Below are positions 41,161 to 52,000 of a stretch of DNA of 64,000 nucleotides, one piece after another (the stretch's first letter is position 1; each line of letters opens with the position of its first letter). The notes below the pieces were generated by a model. The model saw only the letters and a list, made by a program, of their open reading frames with translations, made no database searches and was not told the DNA's origin. This DNA is from Mycteria americana. Taxonomy: Eukaryota; Chordata; Aves; Ciconiiformes; Ciconiidae. Position numbers and translations under genes: made by a program. The DNA lies in the NCBI RefSeq assembly GCF_035582795.1, contig NC_134366.1:94545756-94609755 (forward strand), written 5' to 3'.

Positions 41161-41245
41161 TTGCATGGGTTCCCTGCTGCTCTTTAGACATACATTTTTC
41201 CTTTTCCAATGGAAAAGGAAACACCAAATTTCCTTTTCCATGCAA
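41161..41245. repeat. Nested inverted repeat with a perfect 11-bp hairpin
   Basis: TTTCCTTTTCC (41197-41207) and GGAAAAGGAAA (41211-41221) are perfect complements around a 3-base loop. A further TTTCCTTTTCC copy follows at 41229-41239, and outer arms TTGCATGG (41161-41168) and CCATGCAA (41238-41245) are also perfect complements. Two alternative foldings are thus possible. The function, if any, is unknown. Confidence 0.85.
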
Positions 41246-41317
41246 ACGGCAAATCCAAGCCCTGAGGCCCAAAGAGGTTTTTTTCTCCTTTTTATTTTGT
41301 AAAAGGTTTCATTGGAA

Positions 41318-41378
41318 GTTTTTTTTGGTGTTTTGTTTGTTGGTTGGTTGGTTTGTGGGGTTTTTTTTAATTTTTATT
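41318..41378. repeat. T/G-rich low-complexity tract
   Basis: T runs mixed with (GGTT)n and GTTT units. Simple sequence of the type seen repeatedly on this strand of the window. Confidence 0.85.
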
Positions 41379-41726
41379 TGAGGGGTAGATATGATGAGAT
41401 GTTAGTGGCTTAATTTTTGAAATCTCTTTTCTAGGATGTTGCCTTTTTTTGTTGTTGAGACCTTGTCATAGTGCAATACTCTTTGACCACATTGTTTTAT
41501 ATATTCCACATATGGAGGGCTTAATATATAGTACAAAGTTTAATTAATTTGAAGTTACTTGCAGTTACAGGGGATTTTGATTTAGCACAGTGACACAACA
41601 ATGCACTCAAATCACAATTTAATTAGAAATTACACTTAGTGGAGTATAGTAATTGCAATATACATTTGACGCAGTATAAAAGTGAATCTCATTATCTTGA
41701 ATATGCTCACCATCATGAGGCTGAGC

Positions 41727-41741
41727 ATCCCCCAGTCGCCA
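41727..41741 (-). other. Possible retroviral primer-binding-site remnant
   Basis: On the minus strand the sequence reads TGGCGACTGGGGGAT, beginning with the TGG that pairs with the CCA end of a tRNA, a few bases beyond the suggested LTR end. No particular tRNA could be assigned with confidence. It supports, weakly, a retroviral LTR at 41752-42537. Confidence 0.3.
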
Positions 41742-41751
41742 GAAAAGAACA

Positions 41752-42537
41752 TGTGTGTTGAAGTCAGCTGAAGTCCACAGCTCTCTTCAGAGCTCTTCTG
41801 TTTATTGTTTGGTTTTTATATTGGGCTTAACCACATATACACTCCCCATACTGGTCTAGCTGAGTTGTTTATAGCCGTGGGGTCTCCAGTGCCAAGTTGG
41901 TGGCCCATCTCTTTTCCCTTCATGTCTTTGCTGTGCTATGCTACTCTGCCTTCACTTCTGAAGGCCACTGCTATCATGCCAGGCCTATATCTCATCATGT
42001 TAGTGGCATTAAATACCTTGCTCTACACAGAATGACTGATGCTTCTATCTATATAAACTATGGCCATAACAAATTAGCCACAGGCACCTGCTCGATGACA
42101 AAAATTGCTGTTACAGCTAAACCAAGTAAAACAAAGCTGCAGGCAGGTCAAGAAAAGTTTGGACAGAGAAAGCCTGGCAAGGCTCAGTCCTGATGTCTTG
42201 CAAACTTGGTACAAAGCTGAGCCATTACTTGGTTCATTAAGTGCTCCATATAATTCATATAAAGCTATCCAGCAAGCTCCATGATGGGGAACATATTCCT
42301 TCCTCCATCACTCTCTGAGCCCAATAGAGTGAGTTGTCCTATGCTCCTGGAGCTCAAGGCTAGCAACCACTGGGGAGTGAGGCTCCTCTCGCAGGAGGTG
42401 TCCCCCAGCTCAGCCCACTTGCCTGGAGTCTGTGCTGTTGCATTGCGACTTCAGTCACTAATTGTCAGTGGAATCACAGCAGGCAAAGTCACTTGCTGAG
42501 GGAATGACTGGGCTCTACAGAAAAGTATAAAACACCA
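41752..42537 (-). mobile_element. Probable degenerate endogenous retrovirus LTR, minus orientation
   Basis: Read on the minus strand, this GC-richer block ends with a promoter-like layout. There is AATATAAAAA (near 41814-41823), then AATAAA (41801-41806), then about 50 bases leading to a CA near 41752, then a TGGCGACTGGGGGAT primer-site-like sequence at 41727-41741. This TATA, poly(A) signal, short U5 and primer-site order is what an LTR followed by an internal region would show. The upstream limit near 42537 (minus-strand TGG start) is a guess, and no retroviral gag-pol sequence follows. The open frames within it are not genes. Another kind of repeat, or unique DNA, is possible. Confidence 0.45.
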
Positions 42538-45500
42538 AGCTATATATCTATTACAGTTATATGATTAAAAGATACTCTTGATTAGAGTTGTAGGATCATA
42601 ATTTCTAAGCAGATTCAATACTTATAGAAGTTAAGTTATTTTAACCAGAAGCACCCCTAAAACTAGTTTTGTTTTGCTCTGGCTCTGCATTCCTTTCATT
42701 CAGGGACAGGCAGTTATGCAAACGGTTGAAATACTTTGCTGATATAGTCAGTTTGTCTAAAACAAAGGCACCCTTGGGTTTCCTTTGGCACTGAGATAAG
42801 TTTGGCTTCCTTTTCAACAGTTGTGATCAATCATGTCCTTATTTTCCCCTGAGTCTTCAGGTCGGGTATTCTCTATTTGTCTCTTCAGAGAATTCCTTCA
42901 TTGTGGGTGTGTAAGGGGCTGTGTGGGGCAGGGGTGTCTCTGATCAGGCACAGCTTATTGTCCCCTTGTTTTACATAATGTGGTATGAAATCTTGTTTTC
43001 TCAATTGCAGAAATTTACCATTTTTGGTAAATTTAACTTGTGACACCAGCTTTTGTAAGTAAAAAAACTGCCACTGGTTATCTACATGACAGCATACAAA
43101 GTAATATTTCTATTAGTATTCCCTCAATTTCTTTGGTCTGGATTGTCATATAGCAAATAGCTGCTTGTAGTCTATTTCCTTAGTTGTTTCAAAATGTGAG
43201 CCATACTTCTCAAATTTCATCTCTGTTCCTTCAGTTGCCACATTTGTTTTTCCTTAAGTCCTCATAAAGCATTATTCTTTACATTTTTCAGACAGTCCCA
43301 TCTCTTAGGCATAACTAGTTACCTCTCTGTGTTGAGCTTTCCTTCCTTGGGTATCTAGCGCCCTCCAATATAATGGTCTGATTAATCTGGAATGACATTT
43401 TGTTGGCTTCTGTGGTATTCTGTCACTCTAACCTGCAATTCATGTTGCGGTGTTATCCCATGGTCACGATTATCCATCTACCCCAACAGCAGCACAGTGC
43501 AATTATGTTCATGGCTGTGTAATTAAGATTTAAATCGAGCCTTTTGTATACCATTATCAGCCTCTTCATCTAGGAAGTCTTTTAGATTATGTTCACCTTG
43601 CTGAGCATTTTTCAAGAAATTTTTTCAGTGAAAAATAAAAAAAAAAGGCAGAATGGAAGAATTTTCTGACTTTGTCTGAAAGACTATGTATTTCATAGTC
43701 TTCAGAATCTTTATGTAAATAGGTATATTTAAGAATTGTACTGTATGCTGCCTTGAAACTGGTAAATGTTTTTTTCACCCCCTGTCTGATTCCAGCATGG
43801 CAACACATCTTGGTAAAATCCTGTTTATATTTTTAGTGTATAGTTATTTGCTGAAGTACATCTGTGCTTCAGGTGTTACAACTGGTACCCCTGGAAAACA
43901 CTATTTTCCTTTTTCAAAATAGTTGAGGATTTTTTTCCCCTCTTAATACTATCTTTCCTGTATGTAGTTACACCCATCTTTGTTCACTTTATTGTCAATC
44001 TAGGTCATTATTTGAAGCTTTTGTTGACAGATCACTTGAGGGTAAGTGGATCTGATACTATAAATAGGCTTGATTCTTCATAGTACATCAGCAGATTCAC
44101 TTGAAAATTCTCAGTTTTGTACTAGGTTTGATGAAATGGAAGGTTTATTGCATTCTTCTGTCAACCTGTAGCATACCAATTTTTGATGAATTGATATCTT
44201 CAAAACTTTGACATTCCAGAATTGAATAATTTTGAATCAACACAGGGTTACTAATTTTGTTTGGAGGGGAAAAATGGACCCTTTCAACTATGTCTTTTTT
44301 TAATTTACTTTTTAAAACTTCTGGTTTTATTTCACAAAGCAGTGCTTGCACATGAAAATCTGTTCCAACACAGTTTATGCTGTTCTGTTTGTTCCATGTC
44401 ACAGAAAATAGAGGATACTGTTCCTCTTACTATATGTTTTCAATAACCTGGGCTGTGAAAATAGATGATTCTTTGGATTAGGTTTTTGTTTGTTAGTTTA
44501 CCACAAATTGTGGCAGGGACCAACCGACCAGCGTGCATTCCTTCCACAATGTAAGGCAGCCTTCTGGTACAGCTCCAAGATGCTGTTCTACTGGCTAAAG
44601 ATTTTCAGGCATGGAAAAACCTGTGATAGGTTGTGTTTTCTGTATGGCTACAACCGCAGGAAGGGAGTTAAGTGCAGCTCTGGCTGCAACATGTGTGTGG
44701 GCACCTTTCTGAAACCTTTGACCGCTATGTATGCTGCTGCACCTGTAGAATAACCATAATTTTATTCCCGCTTTCACATTCTCTAATAGGCTTTAAAGCC
44801 TGTTTTAAATACTGAATAAATAAATGCTTGAGATTAAATTAACAATGCAGTTTCATCCTACATCCTTTCTGTGTGCACAACAAACGTATTACAAACCCAG
44901 TTATAACACTAGCTAAGTGCCTGTCTCTCTGAAAGTAGGACTGGATGTGCCACTGTGATGCATATTGGGATTGAAAAACATTGTAAAAGGTGTACATAAC
45001 AGTGACTTTTCCCTGCTGCAGTCTGTAAAGATTTGTAAGCACCCCACAGCTTATATGCAGCACCAGCATCCCCTTTAGAGGTTTTTCATGCTGAGGATGG
45101 ATGATGGACTGTAGAAAATGGACAGTTGTCCATAATAAATTTGATAGCCACTCAAACTGAGGTTTGACGCAGTGCCTGTTCGCTGATATTGAATCAGCAT
45201 TGCTACTGGTGCTGTACTTTTATGTGCCAGATTCACTGTCAGACACAGAAATATAAATTCATTGATAGCATATGTCACAGTGATGCCTACCTAAATGCAG
45301 AAGAGCTAAGCTAAGTTAGTGACTCAAATAAATATACTTTTTTCCTTAGTAATAGGTGAATATTTAAAGGCTGGTGATAAGTCCACTAAGCGCTTTTCAT
45401 TTAATTTTAGAAAGTGAACTACAGTTTATTCCATGAATGTTTAAAAAATATATACAAATGAAAAAGTACTTTCTGCATGAGCGGTGTGTGGGTGATATGC

Positions 45501-47249
45501 AGCTGTATTCCCTAATTTGGCATGAGAAATTGTCCTATACTTAAAACCTTGCTAGATTGTTTCCGTGGGAGAGAGAGAGAATTGCCGCTGTCAGGTAGTT
45601 TTAGTGTACTTTGGTTTGTGAAGACTGTAACTAGTTGCGTTTCCTTTATGCATTGGGAATGAAAAGATTGAAAGAAATCTGTCTGGTTGTCATCAGTTTA
45701 GCCTGAACAGAAACCAATGTGTTCCCTCCTCTTTTCCTCTATTATGAGATTAATGTGAAGCTTATTCTTCTTACTTTTCCCCACTACATACCGTTTAACT
45801 TCTGATTTTCTTGTGTCGACAACTGTATCTACTCCCTCTCACTTTATCTGTGGTCATGCAAAGAGTTACTTTATGGTTTCTCACTGTAAATTTGAATAGT
45901 ATATAGTGTCCCTTGATGATTTTTTTGTTGCCTTTTATTTAACAAGGTAGAGTGTTAGTCTGTAGTTATAATGCAAGATTTATAGGCATAGGTAATACCT
46001 TTTATGAGTCCAACTGCTAGAGGGAAAAAATATGCAAGCTTTTCTGTGGGTCTAACATGCACCTGAATGTTTGCCCTTTTAACTTTTTTCACTGTGAGTT
46101 GTTTTAATAGCATATAATCCTTCTCGTTACAAGCCTTCCCTGATGTGAAGATGTCATATGATAATAGGTGGTAATGTTTTTCTGGTTCATTTGGTAGAAT
46201 ATTTTAAAAAAATACATTATTGTTTCATGAATCTTGTGTTGTTAATATATGTGGGCATTATTGCCGTATCTGCACTGTTTGCATAGTTCATGCATGTATG
46301 AATATAGTCAATGGCTCCTTTTAGTATAGCAGTGCACACGTATGCATACAGAGAAGTAAAGTCTTTTAATAAAAGCATATTAATTCATATCTCTTCTGCG
46401 CAATATTTTAGATATTTGTGAAGATTTCTGTTTTGTCAAACTTCAGTTTGAACGTTTTTCTCAGTTGTCTTTTTTGATCCCTAATCTGCATTAATAATCA
46501 GCATTACTCGAAAAGGGAGAAATAGGTATAAGGTTCTTCCTCTCATCAGTGATTGTGGTAAGTGAGGGATGAGTGGACTGACCTAAGAAAAGTGTAAATC
46601 TTCAGGTTAACATTGAAAGGATTGTACTAAGATTGACAAAGATGAACAAGTTACTTAAATTAAAATAATTCTGATTTTAATTTGGATATTCTTGACATAT
46701 TCCTTCCTAGTTGAGTGTGTTTATTCTTAGCATTTGTTTTCTCAGTAGGTACTTGAAGGAGTCATCAAATTATGGAGTCAATATGTCCTTGCAGTTGTGG
46801 TCTAATACTGCCTTTTTTCGCTGGAGTTCAAGATTAATTGGTTTAGATAATACTGTGCAAATTTCAAAATGTTTCTGTTCATTACTGAAAAGCATAGTAT
46901 GAGAAAGCTTACTTAATTCCATTCACTGTAATAAGTGAATTAAAAAGATCATCAACAGCTGTATTCTTTTTTTATGGCATATTAGTTATTTTATAGTAGG
47001 GAAAAAGTAATCTGTTTTCATTTATTTTTCTGCAAAATTTCCTGAGACTTTTCAGAACTCTGTCATCTGCATTCCCTGCTGGATGAAAGTTTCAACATGC
47101 AATGTCTTATGACAGTGAAGAAAAAGCCTACACCATTTCTTCAAAGAATATTGAATTTGATTCCTAACCTTATGTATGTTCTGATCTAGAAGTTGAATGT
47201 AATTATGCTGTAGAGTGCTTCATATGGTAACTTTAATTTCTCCTTCATT
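42538..47249. other. Intron sequence without a recognised gene
   Basis: Mostly AT-rich and unique-looking. It contains a perfect short hairpin at 43011-43034. No exon was recognised; a chance LQFER frame near 46441 is discussed under rejected items. Confidence 0.6.
43011..43034. repeat. Perfect 10-bp hairpin
   Basis: AAATTTACCA (43011-43020) and TGGTAAATTT (43025-43034) are perfect complements with a TTTT loop. A short palindrome of this sort can be a mobile-element remnant or a chance structure. Confidence 0.9.
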
Positions 47250-49034
47250 ATTTCTGGAGAAGGCACATTGAAATCAGGAAGGCCAAAGCCTATTTGGAGC
47301 TGAACTTGGGGGCATAAAGTAACAGGAAAGGATTCTGCAAGTGTTTCCCTGAGGGAACTCAGGGAAATGTGGGTCTGTGGATGAATGCTGGAGGCAATCT
47401 AATGGTGGACAACACAGAAAAGGCAGAAATTTCCCATGTTTTTTTTAACTGTTCCCAGACAAGGGACAGTAACATGGAGGAGCCACAGGTTAGGGACTGT
47501 TTAGAGAAAGTGGATGTATTCAGCTTCTTGGGGCTTTATGCTTAAGGTTGACAAGAGCTCATTCAGGTGATAGGATTTCAAGGCAGCTATTGTCCAAGAA
47601 AAAACATGGTAATTGAGGAAAGACCTGAGAACTAGAAGGAGGCTATCATTTTACGAGTCTTTATGAAAGATAAGGAGGACAGTCCAGGGATCTACAGGCT
47701 GTGTCAGGTCAGTGTCAGTCCCCAGAAAGATCATGGAACACGTCATCTTGGCACCTGCTTCTAGACACGTGAAGGGGAAGAGGATAAATAGGAAGAGTCA
47801 ACACAGATTTCTGAAGTGCAGTTAATGTTTTGCTAATCTGATTAACACTGTCAAGACATTTCATCCTGGAAGGCAATGAGGGGAGCACATGTGATGTGGT
47901 ATAACTGTAACTTTATTAAGACTTGTGATACCTTCTCCCACACTGTTGTCAACAGTAAGCTGAGGAATCGTGGGCTGGGTATTGAGTGGGCTGAAAATTG
48001 GCTGGACTACTGTACTGAAAGGGTAGTAATCAATAGCTTGACCAGTTAGCAGACAGTAAGAAGTGGAATACCTCAAGGGTTGATCCTGGCACTCATGCTA
48101 TTCAATTCTTCAGTGACTTGGATGACACAATTGAACAGAATGCACCCTTAGCAAGTTTGTGAATGATACTAAATTAGGGTGATGCTTGGAAAGCTGAAGT
48201 AGAGCTTCAGTCTTAAGCATGTTGAGACCTTGAACAAACTGAGGAGTGAGTCAACAGGAAACTCACGTATTTAAAAAAGAGCAGACTGAAATTCTGCATC
48301 TGAGGTGGAATAACATCACGCATCAGTCCAGGCTGGGAAGCACCTGGGTGAGTCACAGACCCACTGAAAAGGACCTGCGATCATTAAGGATGTCAAGCTG
48401 AATATGAGCCAGTGGTGTGCTTTCACTGCAGACAAAACTAACTGTGTACTGGGCTATGTTAGAAGGAAGGAGAAACATGACTAGCAGACTGAAGGAAGCT
48501 GTTACCACCCCTACTTCGAGCTGGTAAAGCTTCTCCTTGGACAACTGTGTGTCATTTTGGTAATCACCAATACAGAGGGGATGTTGAGAAACTGGAAATA
48601 GTCCAGTGGGGGGTTACCAAACTGGACAGAGGCCTAGACCACATGATGTGATGGAAGAGGGTAGGGAGCTGGGATTTTTAGGGAGCTGGGACTGGTGAAG
48701 AGGAGGCTAAGGGGGGGGTCTTAGGTTAGCCCACAATAACTTCAAAGGGAGTGATAAAGGTGATGGCACCAAACTTTTCTCAGTAGTGGCATACAGTTTA
48801 GCAAGGGACAATAGCCATAAATCACAGCTTGGGGAGTTCAGACTGGACACAGGAAAACTTTTTCATGAAGAGGATACTGTAGTAATGGAAGAGGTGACCA
48901 GAAGGGTTGTGAGTTTGATCTTTTCTAGTCAACTATACAAATCCTAATCTGTTATGGGAATGATAATATTTTTAGTGGGAGGTGAGACTAGGTGACTTCC
49001 AGCCAAAATTTCTGTGGTTCTATGATGATTCTAT
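47250..49034 (+). mobile_element. CR1 LINE, about 1.8 kb, decayed ORF2 and 3' end
   Basis: The longest mobile element of the window, sense-oriented. It begins about the AGAAGGCACATTGAAATCAG and GAAGGCCAAAGCCTATTTGG region that precedes the reverse transcriptase, and runs through the catalytic region. There the codons at about 48090-48180 give LFN, later SKFVNDTKLG, where intact CR1 has SKFADDTKLG: the catalytic FADD box has become FVND. CTGAAAATTGGCTGGACTAC corresponds to the usual 'NWLDG' region. Further right come GCTGGGACTGGTGAAGAGGA and GTTCAGACTGGACACAGGAA, and the tail TTTCTGTGGTTCTATGATGA with TTCTATA. Several frameshifts and stops make it inactive. Confidence 0.88.
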
Positions 49035-52000
49035 AGTAATTCAATGATAACGCACAATTTTGCTCAAATTATAATTTATGCCTTTGTATGTAGACCGTGG
49101 AAAATATATTTTGAGGGAGGATAGTGTGGCTTAAAATTTCCCCCAGTTTGATTACTTAGCTTTTAATGCTTTAAAAAATAAGATTAGAAACTGAGGATAG
49201 CTGATTAGTGAAGAATAATCTCATTACTTTTCAATGTTTGTATTAAGTGGTGAGGACTGAAATAATAGAGCAGCCAACAGGATTGGTGGATGAAGGGGAA
49301 AACTAGCTAACGCAGAATGGGGTATTGGAAGATTTTGGTAAGATTTACTTTTTTTCTTACTGGAGATATCCTATAGCTTTATTTTTACATAGAGATTTCA
49401 CTTCCTAAGCAGATTTTAGAGACCAAGCTATTACTTCTCAAACTCTACCAGACCTTACTATTTACAAGAGAGCAACATGTGGAAATAAATAAATAAATAA
49501 TGTTTTCTTGATGTTAATAATACAAAAGTATAAAGGTAGCTTCGCATTTAGCTTTTATATCCTTTTTGTCAAACTTTATATGACTGATCTATTGTCTTCA
49601 CGATCCCTTAGCTCCCTGTTTTTTTGAGTTGGGAATAGTAACAGTTACCCAAATTTCAGACAGGTTGCATGTATACTTACGTGAAGGGAGCCAGTATAGG
49701 TCCCTTAAGGGAGGTAGGGTGCTTTTTTTTCTGTCAGTTGCTTGTATCAGATTGAATACCTGTAGAAGAGTAAAACAGGTACAAAAACTATGCTACACAC
49801 TTTAATATGGCGAAGATTCCTATCTTGTGGGGGCTGAACCTTCCCTTCTGAGGATTCAGAACTAATTCATAGACACTTTGCATCTCTCCATGTGACTTGG
49901 ACCTCAGGTCACATAAAATGAGGCCAGACAAGTCAATTATACCTTCAGCAGGAAAATTAATCACCTCATAGTCTGTGTATAGCATATAAATAAATAGACC
50001 GGAAATCAGGGCAAGATATTCCCATTAAAGGAAACCAAGTGACTCTTCATGCTGCTACAGTAAGCTAGCTGTCTTTGACTGCTTGATCTCAGTGGCACAG
50101 AGAACAGTCAACACTTTTTGAATGCACGATCAGGTCTGCAGGAGACTGTTATTTGGGTTAATCCTTGGATTCAGCAGGGTATTTCCTGGTGTTTGTTCAG
50201 CTCTCTTTAGAGCTAAGGGAGAAAGACAATGTAATAGTTGCAATAATGGAATTTAGGATACAGTACATTGATTGTTATCTCTGTAATACTGAAGTGGTTG
50301 CCATGAAAATAAATGATTGTTCAAGTCAGAGACAGTTCTTGTTCTTTTAGGGGTTATTTAGAGGAAATTCCAGTGTCAAAATGCCAGATGAGCATTTCAT
50401 GTAACACAAGCGGGATTGTGGCCTGTTTCTGTCCATGTCATCTGACTGTTTATACAGTAGCCATATACCAATACCTGTTCCCTCCCTCCTTCCTTCCAGG
50501 TTAAATCCTAAGAAATGCTTGGTGCTTTAAAGAAAATCCATGCTTTAACAGCTTTTGGTGGGCATCTTGTAGTTTACTGAGATGTTACTCAACAGTACTG
50601 TTTTAGCTCTTGTGCTACTTTTACCGGATATTTTCTTTCAGTTCTGTGCTGTACCCTACTGACTCAATGTATTTAAGCAGTGCCCAGAAGGGGAATGTAA
50701 TGATAATGAAGTTTTCTGCAAAACCTGCTGCAGCTTGTATTGCCTAATATACTGTGTACCAGCATTTTCTACAGCAGTCTGTTTACAGTTAAAGTTTAAT
50801 TTCTCCAGTTTCTTCTGTTGCATCACTGTCAGTAAAACTGAAGTATGTTCTGCATTTTCATATGCTTGTAAAGCTGTATTGTCTTCAATGAGTTTATGTA
50901 ATTTTGGCTGTTTAAGGTAGTTTTGCAATAGTTTTCTTGGTTATCACACAAATGAATATGCTTTCTGTCTTAGATACTGCCTAGATTTGGATTACAGACG
51001 TCATCTGATATTGTGTTATTTTTTCAGTAGGTTGTGCTATTCTGAACACATTTTAAAACAGTTGAATAAAGACTTGGAGCTTGTTAAAGGAAGGATTTTG
51101 TATCAGGGTTAGGTTTTTAAAGCTTGTTGGTTACGATGGATGGGTTATTGCTGCACTTGTTAATTTTAGCCCTAATGAAGCCATAGTTCTGCATCACAAG
51201 AATTGCAACCCAGTTACCATGTCTGTGTCTTAATTTTGTTTCTTAAGTGAGATTTATTTTATTGTAGAAGGAACATATGTATTGTATAAAAAGCTCACTT
51301 TTCTCCATTAGCATTTTTTTGCCCAGCACAGTAAAATCCTTTCCTATTGCTGGGACCTCTGGATGCTGTCATGCAATTTTTGAATTAGAATAACCTAATC
51401 TTCAGTATCTTTGACACTATCATAGTAAGTTAACACAGTCTCTACAAGTAAGTTGTTCTAAACAAGACTTCTTTATCTGCATACTCTGTGTAATGGAACA
51501 ACATAGATAATACAGGTGTAGCTCGCTCTCAGTGGCTTGGCAGCCAGTCAGTGTCTGGGAAGGCTAATACTGAGCTTGTGTTAATATGCCGAGTAAGACC
51601 TGAGCTGGCTTCATGTGGTCAGATGAATTCACCACGTTTTCGAGCGCTTGCAGTTTCAAAAATAAAGAAATGAAAGACAATAAATTATTTGCTTCTAGAT
51701 CCCGGCAGGTGTTGGATGGCTTATAGAAGCTTGGTCCTGTATCTGAATTAAAATCCAGTTGGTCTGAACTGTCTCTTGACCTCTCATCTTTCCACAGTTC
51801 CTTAGGTGCAAGGCTTTGTCTTGTTGTATTTCTGTCTCCTGGGATGCAGTTCCCTAAAACCTACCTTTTCTCCGTGCTCCAAAGTTGTTACGGTGCCTGT
51901 GTTGGACCAAGCTGTATTCAGCCTTCTGAGCTGTGAAAGGTACTAAAGGTTTCCAGCTACAGGAATGTTAGAAAAAGAAATGGGACAAAAAGGAATGATA

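Noticed and set aside
44490..44753. 87-codon + frame with several Cys residues (C..C..GCNMC).
   Set aside because: Cys spacing fits no zinc-binding or toxin-like family that I know, there is no signal peptide, and the flanks look like plain intron.
46436..46480. A frame reading LQFER after a CAAACTTCAG, matching five residues of the next CTNND2 exon (ELQFERLTREL).
   Set aside because: The residues after it (FSQLS) do not match, the preceding Glu codon is missing, and a stop follows soon after. The five-residue match is judged chance.
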